From Clostridium sp. 1001271st1 H5 (GTDB lineage: Bacteria; Bacillota; Clostridia; Lachnospirales; Lachnospiraceae): 53,004 nt of DNA. The notes beneath the pieces are model-generated. The model had not been told where the DNA came from, ran no database searches, and worked only from the letters and a program-made list of their open reading frames with translations. The position numbers and the translations under genes were made by a program. Of the stretch, positions 33,367 to 41,280 are shown in pieces. The stretch is taken from contig NZ_SPHO01000031.1 in assembly GCF_005845215.1 (NCBI RefSeq), positions 1 to 53,004 of the forward strand, given 5' to 3'. Every line of letters starts with the position of its first letter. Within the stretch, counting starts at the first letter, position 1.

Positions 33367-34215
33367 ATGAATATAAAACATTTTGATATTATAGTCACGG
33401 AGCAGGAATGCGGCCACGAAAGGGCCTCCCATGAGCCGGCGGACCTGACTGCCTATCTGCTGGACAGCCTGCCCCACAAACCGGAACTTCTCCGTCCGGC
33501 CATCATCATATGCGCCGGAGGCGGGTACGGCTTCGTGTCCCCCAGGGAAGACCAGCCAATTGCCATGGAATTCCTGGCAGCGGGATGTCAGGTGTTTTCC
33601 CTGCACTACAGCGTTGCTCCGGACACGTTTCCCGTGGCCCTCATGGAGCTGGCCAAATCCGTGGCCTTTGTAAAAAGCCATGCCGGGGAATGGAATATTG
33701 ACACGGAGCAGGTTATGGTGTGCGGTTTTTCTGCAGGAGGCCATCTGGCCGGCTGCCTGGGTATGATGTGGAACCGCGAATTCCTCTGCAGGCCCCTGAA
33801 TATTGCTCCGGAGGATATACAGCCAAAAGGAATGATTCTGTGCTATCCGGTTGTCACGTCCGGAGAATTCGGGCACCAGCGCTCCTTTGAACAGCTTCTG
33901 GGCAGCAGGGCCGGCGACCCTGAACTCAGAAGCCTGGTTTCCCTGGAGCTTCAGGCAGGCCCCCAGACGCCCAGGACCTTCCTGTGGCACACCTGGACCG
34001 ACCAGTCCGTGCCCGTGGAAAACTCCCTTTTGCTGGCCCGGGCCCTGCGAAAAGCCGGCGTCAGTCTGGAGATGCACCTTTACCCCCATGGACGCCACGG
34101 GCTGTCCCTGGCCACGGATGAGGTTTCCGACTTCACAGGCGACTGCCTTGTGCCCCATTGTCAGGGCTGGATGGAACTGGTAAAAGAATGGATAAAAGAA
34201 AAGGACAGGGAATGA
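33367..34215 (+). CDS. Alpha/beta-hydrolase esterase (acetyl-ester type)
   Basis: 282-residue cytoplasmic esterase/lipase of the BD-FAE/acetyl-xylan-esterase-like group. The oxyanion-hole motif is CAGGGYGFVSPRED, the nucleophile Ser122 is in GFSAGGH (120-126), and the later Asp (HTWTDQSVPVEN) and His (YPHGRHGLSL) complete the triad. A longer in-frame start overlaps the upstream terminator, so the ATG at MNIKHFDIIV, after GGAAAGG, is chosen. Deacetylation of pectin-derived oligosaccharides is a reasonable role, since pectin is acetylated, but it is inferred from context. It ends one base before the DeoR gene. Confidence 0.85.
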   Translation: MNIKHFDIIVTEQECGHERASHEPADLTAYLLDSLPHKPELLRPAIIICAGGGYGFVSPREDQPIAMEFLAAGCQVFSLHYSVAPDTFPVALMELAKSVAFVKSHAGEWNIDTEQVMVCGFSAGGHLAGCLGMMWNREFLCRPLNIAPEDIQPKGMILCYPVVTSGEFGHQRSFEQLLGSRAGDPELRSLVSLELQAGPQTPRTFLWHTWTDQSVPVENSLLLARALRKAGVSLEMHLYPHGRHGLSLATDEVSDFTGDCLVPHCQGWMELVKEWIKEKDRE

Positions 34216-34216
34216 T

Positions 34217-34966
34217 ATGTTAAAAGAAGAACGGCAGGCATTAATCTTAAACAAGCTCCACTCCTCCGGCAAGGTCGTGGTTAGCAGGCTGGCGGTGGAA
34301 CTGAATGTATCTGAGGATACCATCCGCCGCGACCTGCTTGACCTGGACCAGAAAGGCCAGGTCAAACGGGTATTCGGCGGCGCCATTCCCATGGAGCGCC
34401 CGGTCATCAACTTCTTTGACCGCGAGACAACAGACGTGGAATTAAAGCAGCGCCTGGCGCTGAAGGCCCTGGACTTTCTGGAAAAAGACCAGCTGGTGGC
34501 CATTGACGGCAGCAGTACCAACCTGCAGTTTGCCAAGAACATCCCCAACGGCCTGAAGCTGACCGTGCTGACCAACAGCTATTCCATTGCCCATGCCTGT
34601 TCCATGAAGGACCAGGTGGACGTGATTGTCCTGGGAGGAAGGCTGTTAAAGGAATCCATGACCAATGTGGGGGAAACAGCAGCCAGCCAGGCAGCGCTTT
34701 ACCACCCGGACCTGTGCTTTATGGGCGTATACGCAATCCATCCCGAATACGGCATGACCATCCCATATCCGGATGAGGTCAGCATAAAGAGACAGCTGAT
34801 TCAGTCCTCCCGGAGGGTCATTGCCCTGGTAAACCCCATCAAGCTGAACACCGTGTCCAGGTACCATGTGTGCGGCATCGAAGCCTTTACCACCCTGATT
34901 ACAGATAACGACGTGTCCGGGGAAATGGCTGTGGATTACAGGAATAAGGGGCTGGATTTCCTATAG
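34217..34966 (+). CDS. DeoR-family transcriptional regulator
   Basis: 249 residues. N-terminal DeoR helix-turn-helix (QALILNKLHSSGKVVVSRLAVELNVSEDTIRRDLLDLDQKGQVKRVFGGA) and a sugar-phosphate-sensing isomerase-like domain (LVAIDGSSTNLQFAKNI, LTVLTNSYSIAHAC, VIVLGGRLLKESMTNVG, DLCFMGVYAIHPEYGMTIPYP). Coupled to the esterase gene (one base gap). Downstream lie phased TGCG repeats and the transaldolase promoter, so transaldolase is a possible target. The effector is probably a phosphosugar. Confidence 0.9.
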   Translation: MLKEERQALILNKLHSSGKVVVSRLAVELNVSEDTIRRDLLDLDQKGQVKRVFGGAIPMERPVINFFDRETTDVELKQRLALKALDFLEKDQLVAIDGSSTNLQFAKNIPNGLKLTVLTNSYSIAHACSMKDQVDVIVLGGRLLKESMTNVGETAASQAALYHPDLCFMGVYAIHPEYGMTIPYPDEVSIKRQLIQSSRRVIALVNPIKLNTVSRYHVCGIEAFTTLITDNDVSGEMAVDYRNKGLDFL

Positions 34967-34970
34967 GACT

Positions 34971-35057
34971 GCGATTTTTTGCGTTACTTTTGCGGTATTT
35001 TCTTCTCACTCCAGCACCTTTCTGTGTGCTTTTTAATAAAAATCGCATATTAACGCA
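34971..35057. promoter_or_regulatory. Phased TGCG repeat array upstream of transaldolase
   Basis: GCG triplets at 34971, 34981 and 34992 recur at helical spacing within TTTTGCG contexts; inverted partners AAAAATCGC (35038-35046) and TAACGCA (35051-35057) follow. GCGATTTTT can pair with AAAAATCGC, and TGCGTTA with TAACGCA, but the order A-B-A'-B' does not allow both as simple nested stems. Either a multi-site operator or an RNA switch/pseudoknot is possible. Confidence 0.45.
35013..35034 (+). terminator. Terminator of the esterase-DeoR transcript
   Basis: A 5-bp stem AGCAC / GTGCT with an 8-base loop is followed by TTTTAAT, about 45 bases after the DeoR stop. Short stem, so moderate strength. 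Confidence 0.45.
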
Positions 35058-35076
35058 CTTTTTTGCAATATTTTGC

Positions 35077-35104
35077 TTGACATAGCATGTATATGCGCTA
35101 TAAT
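35077..35104 (+). promoter_or_regulatory. Sigma-A promoter of transaldolase
   Basis: Perfect TTGACA and TATAAT with a 16-base spacer. The leader of about 60 bases includes a small GGGCAGG/CCTGTCCC hairpin before the GGAGGG ribosome site. Confidence 0.8.
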
Positions 35105-35170
35105 ACACTTAGAGATAAAAAGGAAACGGGCAGGAGAGCCTGTCCCACACATTTTAGGAGGGTATTTACT

Positions 35171-35824
35171 ATGAAATTTTTTGTGGACACAGCTAATGTT
35201 GAGGATATTAAGAAAGCCAATGATATGGGCGTCATCTGCGGCGTTACCACCAATCCATCCCTGATTGCAAAAGAGGGCAGGAACTTCGCCGAAGTCATCA
35301 AGGAAATCACCGATATTGTGGACGGACCTATCAGCGGTGAGGTTAAGGCCACCACAGTAGATGCAGAGGGCATGATTAAGGAAGGCCGTGAGATTGCAGC
35401 CATCCATCCCAACATGGTAGTTAAGATTCCCATGACAGTAGAAGGCTTAAAGGCTGTAAAGGTACTTCACGCAGAGGGTATCAAGACCAATGTTACCCTG
35501 GTGTTCACATCTGCACAGGCCCTTTTAGCTGCACGGGCAGGCGCATCCTATGTATCCCCGTTCCTTGGCCGTCTGGACGACATCTCCATGCCCGGCATTG
35601 ACCTGATTTACGACATCACCGAGATTTTCCAGATGCACAACATTGAAACCGAAATTATTGCCGCCAGCGTGCGCAACCCGATTCACGTTATTGACTGCGC
35701 CAAGGCCGGTGCCGACATTGCAACCGTTCCTTACAAGGTTCTGGAGCAGATGACAAAGCATCCTCTGACCGACCAGGGCATTGCCAAATTCCAGGCTGAT
35801 TATAAGGCTGTGTTTGGGGAATAA
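35171..35824 (+). CDS. tal: Transaldolase (TalC/fructose-6-phosphate aldolase family)
   Basis: 217-residue short-form transaldolase. Schiff-base Lys85 is in NMVVKIPMTVEG, matching the catalytic lysine of FSA/TalC enzymes. Other markers: MKFFVDTANVEDIKKAND, GVTTNPSLIAKEG, GIKTNVTLVFTSAQALLAARAGASYVSPFLGRLDD. Short-form members either transfer dihydroxyacetone units in the pentose phosphate pathway or cleave fructose 6-phosphate; Clostridial ones are usually transaldolases. The longer in-frame start reaches into the promoter and is rejected. Strong promoter and leader suggest high expression. Confidence 0.93.
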   Translation: MKFFVDTANVEDIKKANDMGVICGVTTNPSLIAKEGRNFAEVIKEITDIVDGPISGEVKATTVDAEGMIKEGREIAAIHPNMVVKIPMTVEGLKAVKVLHAEGIKTNVTLVFTSAQALLAARAGASYVSPFLGRLDDISMPGIDLIYDITEIFQMHNIETEIIAASVRNPIHVIDCAKAGADIATVPYKVLEQMTKHPLTDQGIAKFQADYKAVFGE

Positions 35825-35916
35825 AAGGAATTGGGACAGTGCGAGGTTTGCAGATGGCGTGGGTGCATCCGTCCGTGAGCCAAACAGGGGCGGAGGAGCC
35901 GGAATAACTAAGATAC

Positions 35917-35941
35917 ATTCCACTCACCCGCTGCGTACTAT
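35917..35941 (+). repeat. Dispersed 25-base repeat, copy 2
   Basis: Matches 9189-9213 at 23 of 25 positions. It lies about 90 bases after the transaldolase stop, in a gap of about 530 bases that otherwise holds hairpins and the transposase remnant. Confidence 0.55.
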
Positions 35942-35967
35942 GGCATCTGCATCGTTCATATTCCAAA

Positions 35968-36008
35968 TCAAAAAAGAAAAACGGTATGCCAGGATTGACG
36001 GCATACCG
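35968..36008 (-). terminator. Minus-strand terminator at the end of the 36-40 kb operon
   Basis: 9-bp perfect stem CGGTATGCC / GGCATACCG with a 9-base loop; on the minus strand TTTTTCTTTTTT follows. It would end transcription coming from the hydroxyacid dehydrogenase side and through the transposase remnant. Confidence 0.75.
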
Positions 36009-36038
36009 ATAGAGATAAAGGGGCTGTAAAATAAGTCC

Positions 36039-36296
36039 CTAATTAGGAACCGCCAGAACCGGAAAATGCCAGTTCTGGCGGTTCTTGGTTTTCTTATCAC
36101 CACAAGGTTCGCATTCATAGAGTTCTTCCGTTCTCCCATATTGGTTCTTATAAACAGGCCGCTTGCATTTGAAGCAGAACCTCTTTCCGTTCGGGCAGAG
36201 CAGGCTTCCAGCGTCATCGGCAACTGGATATCCGGGAAAATGTCCATATATTTCACGGAACTTCTCCATCAGTGGTACAAAGCATTCCATGTCTGA
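36039..36296 (-). pseudogene. IS1182-type transposase remnant
   Basis: Residues resembling the middle of IS1182-family transposases: SDMECFVPLMEKFREIYGHF, then GYPVAD, then LLCPNGKRFCFKCKRPVYKN and YGRTEELYECEPCGD. Between PVAD and LLCPNGKR the usual stretch starting AGYG is gone, so there is an internal deletion, and both ends of the transposase are absent. Sequence at 36020-36041 (GGGGCTGTAAAATAAGTCCC) might be the old element end. The call rests on my memory of the family and needs a search. Confidence 0.6.
36047..36094 (+). terminator. 13-bp hairpin inside the transposase remnant
   Basis: Arms GAACCGCCAGAAC and GTTCTGGCGGTTC flank a 12-base loop; plus-strand TTGGTTTTCTT follows. It could stop readthrough from transaldolase or be part of the old element end. 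Confidence 0.5.
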
Positions 36297-36358
36297 TACC
36301 CCTGGCAGGGCTGCACTGAAGTTTGACGCGCTCCCTGCCGGTCATTCTGCTTATTTCT

Positions 36359-37336
36359 TTATTGCTGCGGATGGTTCACTACACGAATCGGCTTCCCCTC
36401 TAAAAAAGCTCTTACATTCTCTGCGCACATCTCCATTATTCTCTGTCTGCTCTCCTTTGAAGCCCAGGAAATATGAGGTGTTATCAAGCAGTTCGGCGCT
36501 TTAAGAAGCGGATTATCCGCTCTGACAGGCTCTGTTGAAACAACATCCACCGCCGCAGCTGCTACCTTCCCCCTGGTCAGCGCCTCAGCCAGATCTTTTT
36601 CCACAATCAGCCCGCCTCTAGAATTATTGATAATGATGACCCCGTCCTTCATATTGTCAATATTTTCATTACAAATAATCCCTTCCGTCTCTGAAAACAG
36701 AGGACAATGCAGCGAGATAACGTCCGAACGTTTTAACAGCTCCTTAAGGGTCACATAAGCCGCACTTTCCATTCCTGTCATACTTGGTTCACGGTCATAG
36801 GCAATCACTTTCATCCCCAACGCTTTCGCAATTTTTCCTGTAGTCTGGCCAATTCTTCCAAATCCAATAATTCCCATGGTTTTTCCGGCAAGCTCAATCA
36901 ACGGGTAATCCCAGAAGCACCAATCCCTACAGTCAGTCCATTTTCCTTCAGCCACTTTCTGGCTGTGATATCCTATGTGATGACAGAGCTCCAGCAGCAA
37001 AGCAATCGCAAACTGTCCCACCGCCATCGTCCCGTATGCAGGAATATTTGACACTGGAATGTTCCTCTGCTTCGCATATTTCACATCTACCACGTTATAT
37101 CCTGTTGCCAGAATACCAATAAAGCGAAGCTGGGGACATGAGTCAATCACATTCTTTGTCAAAGGAGTTTTGTTTGTCAAAACAATCTGTGCTCTCCCGA
37201 TTCGGCTTATAATCTCGGCCTCGTCCGTCACATTCGTGCGGTCATAAACAGTGAGCTCACCACATTTTTCAAGTTCCTCCCAGGATAGGTCGCCCGGATT
37301 TTCTGTATAACCGTCCAGCACTACAATTTTTGTCAT
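36359..37336 (-). CDS. D-2-hydroxyacid dehydrogenase (glycerate/hydroxypyruvate type)
   Basis: 325-residue NAD(P)-dependent dehydrogenase. Nucleotide-binding motif MGIIGFGRIGQTTGKIAKAL, catalytic Arg in INNSRGGLIVEKDLAEAL and His in LITPHISWASKESRQRI; the last is the glycerate dehydrogenase-like signature. It interconverts a 2-keto acid and a D-2-hydroxy acid; substrate unknown. Two close ATGs compete; the second (MTKIVVLDGY) has 9-base spacing from the AAAGGA site. It is the last gene of the operon AKR-MBL-FAD oxidoreductase-dehydrogenase. Confidence 0.88.
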   Translation of the reverse strand: MTKIVVLDGYTENPGDLSWEELEKCGELTVYDRTNVTDEAEIISRIGRAQIVLTNKTPLTKNVIDSCPQLRFIGILATGYNVVDVKYAKQRNIPVSNIPAYGTMAVGQFAIALLLELCHHIGYHSQKVAEGKWTDCRDWCFWDYPLIELAGKTMGIIGFGRIGQTTGKIAKALGMKVIAYDREPSMTGMESAAYVTLKELLKRSDVISLHCPLFSETEGIICNENIDNMKDGVIIINNSRGGLIVEKDLAEALTRGKVAAAAVDVVSTEPVRADNPLLKAPNCLITPHISWASKESRQRIMEMCAENVRAFLEGKPIRVVNHPQQ

Positions 37337-37399
37337 ATTCATGCTTCCTTTCTTCCATAACCACTCAGCAAATGCAGGCAAGTCCTTCTCCGCTATTAA

Positions 37400-38707
37400 T
37401 TACCGAATCTTCACTCCATCGCTGACCAGCTGAGCCTGCAGCTTTGAAACATCCATATTGCGCAGAGATACACCTTCTTTTATGGATAAAGCGCAGGCTG
37501 TTCCTGCTGCCTGTCCGGTTGTCGCGCAGCAGACCATCATTCTCACGGTCTGGATGGCATCATCCTCACATGAAGCGCACCGTCCGGCTACTGCAAGATT
37601 TTCCAGTTTTTTCGGCAGAATCATTCTGTAGGGAAGCTGGAAATGTGCATCATCCTTTGACACAACCTCTCCGTCAATAAACGTTGTGAAAACGCCGATT
37701 GTATCATCAAACTCTGCGTGGCCTAAAACATCTGCCCGGCAGACGCTGTACTCCCCCCTGATTCTGCGCGTCTCCCGAATACCAATCTGTCCCGCCATGG
37801 AACGCAGTGTACAATTCTCAAATCCCATCTCCTTCGCGTAATCCCTCAGCACATCTACTGCCCACATGACCTGCTGACGCCCCATAATCTCCGCATGGGT
37901 CAAATCCCACACATTGGTGCCGTCAATTCCATTTTCCAATGTCAGATTCAGACTTGTAAATTCACCGTTAGGCGTAAGCTCCTTCCAGGCTCCTCCATCG
38001 CGGTCTACAGGCCATCGGCCATCCTGTTTTGCCCGTCTGAAAGGAAGCTTCAAACCGTGTGTATCCGGATTGGTTGTTTCAGGATTGCTCTCAATATAAT
38101 TGCGGAACATTTTTGTATCCACACCCGAAACTCCAAAGACCATTGTTACAGGAAGCACCTGTCCATTATTGTCTTTTCCCTGTTCAAAGTCAGCTCCTGC
38201 CCTCGCCGCAACATCACCGTCTCCGGTGGCATCTACAATCCGGTCGGCAAGAATTGCACCACGTCCAGACTTGCTCTCCACAATAACTCCCTTTAGGACA
38301 TTTCCCTCCATAACAACATCTGTTACAAACGCATGCAGCAAGGGACGGATTCCTTCCTCCGCGATCCAGCAGTCCAGCATATATTTATATTTTTCCGGAT
38401 TAATAAAATTTCCTGTGCCGCGGTCATCATGCTGGGTACCGCCGCAGGCAACCATACGGTCATCAATCTCCTTTGATATTCCCTCAGCAGTATATGTATT
38501 CTCATTAAAATACCATGTATAAGATTCCACTTGGCCGACGGAAAGCGCTCCGCCAAAGCACCCGTATCTCTCAACCAGCATGGTCTGTGCCCCGCAACGT
38601 GCAGCTGCAACAGCTGCCGCTATTCCTGCCGGACCGCTTCCTACAACAAGCACCTGTGTTTCTGCAATTACCGGTACTTCTCTACTTGCACATACAACTG
38701 TTTTCAT
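37400..38707 (-). CDS. FAD-dependent oxidoreductase (FAD_oxidored family)
   Basis: 435-residue flavoprotein. N-terminal Rossmann motif VLVVGSGPAGIAAAVAAARCG followed by ERYGCFGGALSVGQVE, a central IVDATGDGDVAARAGADFEQG, and a C-terminal LAVAGRCASCEDDAIQTVRMMVCCATTGQAAGTACAL-type FAD contact. This matches the family of predicted FAD oxidoreductases (PF12831-like) often found with sugar or sugar-acid transporters. No signal peptide. Probable role: oxidation of an imported carbohydrate or derivative. It starts one base after the MBL gene stop. Confidence 0.85.
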   Translation of the reverse strand: MKTVVCASREVPVIAETQVLVVGSGPAGIAAAVAAARCGAQTMLVERYGCFGGALSVGQVESYTWYFNENTYTAEGISKEIDDRMVACGGTQHDDRGTGNFINPEKYKYMLDCWIAEEGIRPLLHAFVTDVVMEGNVLKGVIVESKSGRGAILADRIVDATGDGDVAARAGADFEQGKDNNGQVLPVTMVFGVSGVDTKMFRNYIESNPETTNPDTHGLKLPFRRAKQDGRWPVDRDGGAWKELTPNGEFTSLNLTLENGIDGTNVWDLTHAEIMGRQQVMWAVDVLRDYAKEMGFENCTLRSMAGQIGIRETRRIRGEYSVCRADVLGHAEFDDTIGVFTTFIDGEVVSKDDAHFQLPYRMILPKKLENLAVAGRCASCEDDAIQTVRMMVCCATTGQAAGTACALSIKEGVSLRNMDVSKLQAQLVSDGVKIR

Positions 38708-38708
38708 T

Positions 38709-39356
38709 CTACTTAATCTCCTTTTTTATAAATTTTACCGCAAATGTCAAAAAATAATTGTCATGTCCTGGTATGACAGCATCTGCGTGCTCCGATATCC
38801 AATGTATTGTTTTTGCCGAAGCTTCCTGGTTTTCACTTTTAAAATACCCTTTCTGATGGGCGTAATGCTCCTGGGTCATCACTGCATCTCCTGCGATTAG
38901 CATATGACCTAAATCAGTATCAAACAAAAGCCCTGCAGACCCTACAGTATGTCCCGGCAGACCGACCACCTCAATTTGAGGACTGATTCGCTTTTCCACG
39001 CCCTGGAGCCTCATTCCGTCTAATCCCACATCATTAATTAAGGCTCGGAGTCGATCCTGTTCTTTTATTCCGCAGCACCATCTGGCATGAGGAAACATTC
39101 CAAGCCCCTCAAAATGGTCTGTATGTCCGTGCGTAACAAAAACCGTATCCACCTGTTCCGCTTTCAAACCTGTATGGCTATCCAAAAGGCGAATCATTTC
39201 TTCCCCTTCACGAGGCGGATCCACCAGAATCACATGCCCGCTGTCCCACAAAACCGTACTGCTGCAAATTCCCGGACGAAGCGGTTTTTCCTCCGCTTCG
39301 CCCCAATAGCGGTTTCGGCTTACCTGACCGATATTTAACATTTTCCAGCTAACCAT
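38709..39356 (-). CDS. MBL-fold metallo-hydrolase (lactonase-like)
   Basis: 215-residue metallo-beta-lactamase-fold protein. HxHxDH motif VTHGHTDHFEG, later His in GLPGHTVGSAGLLF, Asp in LIAGDAVMTQEHYAH and final His in AVIPGHDNYF. In a gene set with two sugar-type oxidoreductases, a lactonase role (opening a sugar lactone made by oxidation) is attractive, but it is inferred. AAAGGT eight bases before the ATG supports the start. One-base gaps on both sides put it in a tightly coupled operon. Confidence 0.82.
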   Translation of the reverse strand: MVSWKMLNIGQVSRNRYWGEAEEKPLRPGICSSTVLWDSGHVILVDPPREGEEMIRLLDSHTGLKAEQVDTVFVTHGHTDHFEGLGMFPHARWCCGIKEQDRLRALINDVGLDGMRLQGVEKRISPQIEVVGLPGHTVGSAGLLFDTDLGHMLIAGDAVMTQEHYAHQKGYFKSENQEASAKTIHWISEHADAVIPGHDNYFLTFAVKFIKKEIK

Positions 39357-39357
39357 G

Positions 39358-40221
39358 TCAGTTTACCTTTCTTCTGTGCAGGTCATCCAAGCTGATCCTA
39401 TTCTTCTCATCCATGCAGACAGCCACGCTCTTTTCAACCTGCTCCACACTTCTCATTCCCAGCAATGCCGTATTTACGAAGGGATTAGACAGTACAAACT
39501 GAATCAATGCAGGCGCATAATCAAAGGTATTCTGCGGGTTTACCATCTGGATCCACTTTTGAAAAATTCCAGATGTAAGTGTACGCATGGTAACTATACC
39601 CATGTTTTTTCGTTTACAGTATTCCATGCTCCCGCACTTAAAAAACGGATCGTAGGGGTGTTCAAACATCAGATTATACTGAACCTGCACCACATCGAAC
39701 ATACCTGTATCTATCATTCTGTAAAATTCAGGGTTCTGACATTCACCGGTAATACCCAGGTGGCAAGTCAGCCCCTGTTCCTTCGCTCGAACCATCTGAC
39801 TTACCATTCCTCCGTCTTTCAGGAGCTCATCTGTCAGCTCCGGTGTGTAATAGTCGCCATGCACCTGCAGCAAATCCACAGAATCCATGCGCAGCCTTTT
39901 TAAGCTTTCTTCCAAAGATTTAAACACATTCGGTTCTTCCGCATACCTAACCTTAGTTGCCAAAAACAACCTATCTCTTTGTATTCCATCCAAAGCTTCA
40001 CCGATAATCCGTTCACTCATGCCGTCCCCATATCCGGGTGCTGTATCAAAATAATTAATCCCCAGCTCAAAGGCCCGTTTTACCGCCCTTAAACCGCAGT
40101 CATAGTCATCTGAGTTCTGCGGATCATACTCCTCTACGTAATTTTTTACGCCAGCCGGTACACCGCCAAAGCCAATCCGGCTGACCCTTTTCCCGGTATT
40201 TCCTAAAATTGTATATAGCAT
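39358..40221 (-). CDS. Aldo/keto reductase
   Basis: 287-residue (beta/alpha)8 NAD(P)H oxidoreductase. The catalytic tetrad is visible: Asp and Tyr in NYFDTAPGYGDGMSERIIGEAL, Lys in LFLATKVRY, His in LLQVHGDYY. The start MLYTILGNTGKRVSRIGFGG follows AAGGAG with 9-base spacing; a longer in-frame start is rejected. It is the first gene of a four-gene minus-strand operon and is divergent from the LysR regulator. Substrate unknown. Confidence 0.9.
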   Translation of the reverse strand: MLYTILGNTGKRVSRIGFGGVPAGVKNYVEEYDPQNSDDYDCGLRAVKRAFELGINYFDTAPGYGDGMSERIIGEALDGIQRDRLFLATKVRYAEEPNVFKSLEESLKRLRMDSVDLLQVHGDYYTPELTDELLKDGGMVSQMVRAKEQGLTCHLGITGECQNPEFYRMIDTGMFDVVQVQYNLMFEHPYDPFFKCGSMEYCKRKNMGIVTMRTLTSGIFQKWIQMVNPQNTFDYAPALIQFVLSNPFVNTALLGMRSVEQVEKSVAVCMDEKNRISLDDLHRRKVN

Positions 40222-40239
40222 AGACCAAATCTCCTTACA

Positions 40240-40268
40240 TTGACAATGTCTGTGAACCAAATTATAAT
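40240..40268 (+). promoter_or_regulatory. LysR promoter, overlapping the divergent AKR promoter
   Basis: Plus-strand TTGACA, 17-base spacer, TATAAT. On the minus strand a TATAAT occupies 40261-40266, overlapping the plus -10 by four bases, with a weak AATTTG 17 bases upstream of it. The two promoters therefore face each other and exclude simultaneous use, a typical target for LysR autoregulation. Confidence 0.65.
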
Positions 40269-40312
40269 ATATTCATATTTTTTCAAATTTACTTTAACCT
40301 GATGGAGGCATC

Positions 40313-41245
40313 ATGAATTTCCTTCAATTAAAATATTTCCTCACAATTTGTGACTATCAGAGTATCAGCAAAGCCGCTCTCAAGCTGTATATATCCCAAT
40401 CAGCCCTCAGCCAGCAACTCATCCATATGGAGCATGAGCTGGATGTACAGCTTTTCAACCGCCATGGCAGTACCCTGACCCTGACAGAAGCAGGACGCCA
40501 TTTCTACGAAAGCTCCCACAAGATACTTTTTGAATTTCAAAACACGCAAAATATTATGGAGTCTCTGAAAGAAAATGGAAGCAAAACAGGAAAAGGACAT
40601 ATTACCATTGCTGTAACCAAAACAAAATCCTTTATGATCCTCGTCTATCTGCTCCCCAGCTTCCAAAAAAGATATCCTGACATTGAAATTGAAATTGTTG
40701 AAGTCGACTCCGGTGAGGTCGAAAAGCTCATCAATAACGGCTCCGTGGATCTGGGCTTCTGTTTTGGCAACTCCACCACCTCTATCATCTACGAGGAAAT
40801 TTACAAGGAGCCCATTCTGCTTGCAATTCCGCCTCAGACCGAGCTGAAGTGTACGCCCGCAGAAAACAGTTTCTCTTTTCCCTCTATCCATTTTGACAGC
40901 TTTTTCCAGGAGCCCTTTATTATAGGTACAACCGGATATCTACGGGATTTCACCCTGGAAATCTTCAAAAGCCACGAGAAACCTCTTAACCTTGCACTGG
41001 AAACCGCAGTTCCGGCTTTCGCTCATCTGCTTACTGCGGCAAATGTTGGATGCACCTTCATCGGAAAGCTATCAACATTTATCGAACCCATGCACATTGA
41101 CAAGCCCCATTACTGCCTTCTTGACCCTCCATTTTATCAAAAAGTATGTATTGGCTACCACAAGCAGCGGTATGTCACAAAACCCATGCGCTACTTCATC
41201 AGCTATGCTAAGGATGCCATGAGCCTTCCTCCTTTCAATTTTTAG
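40313..41245 (+). CDS. LysR-family transcriptional regulator
   Basis: 310 residues. N-terminal winged helix MNFLQLKYFLTICDYQSISKAALKLYISQSALSQQLIHMEHEL, then a two-lobed effector domain (KGHITIAVTKTKSFMILVYLLPSFQKRYPDIEIEIVE, VDLGFCFGNST). GGAGG precedes the ATG. It separates the four-gene catabolic operon (divergent) from the ABC transporter genes (convergent), and probably controls both. Base composition is visibly more AT-rich than the housekeeping genes. Confidence 0.93.
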   Translation: MNFLQLKYFLTICDYQSISKAALKLYISQSALSQQLIHMEHELDVQLFNRHGSTLTLTEAGRHFYESSHKILFEFQNTQNIMESLKENGSKTGKGHITIAVTKTKSFMILVYLLPSFQKRYPDIEIEIVEVDSGEVEKLINNGSVDLGFCFGNSTTSIIYEEIYKEPILLAIPPQTELKCTPAENSFSFPSIHFDSFFQEPFIIGTTGYLRDFTLEIFKSHEKPLNLALETAVPAFAHLLTAANVGCTFIGKLSTFIEPMHIDKPHYCLLDPPFYQKVCIGYHKQRYVTKPMRYFISYAKDAMSLPPFNF

Positions 41246-41280
41246 AAAACAATGATTAAATAATGCTGCGTAAAATAAAC

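Noticed and set aside
33259..34575. 438-residue minus-strand open frame
   Set aside because: Antisense to the esterase and DeoR genes, which have intact catalytic and helix-turn-helix motifs; it also runs through a terminator stem.
37037..39356. Reading the 36-40 kb operon as the known inositol or gluconate pathway
   Set aside because: No inositol dehydrogenase-type (GFO/IDH/MocA), kinase or dehydratase gene is present, so the match would be forced.
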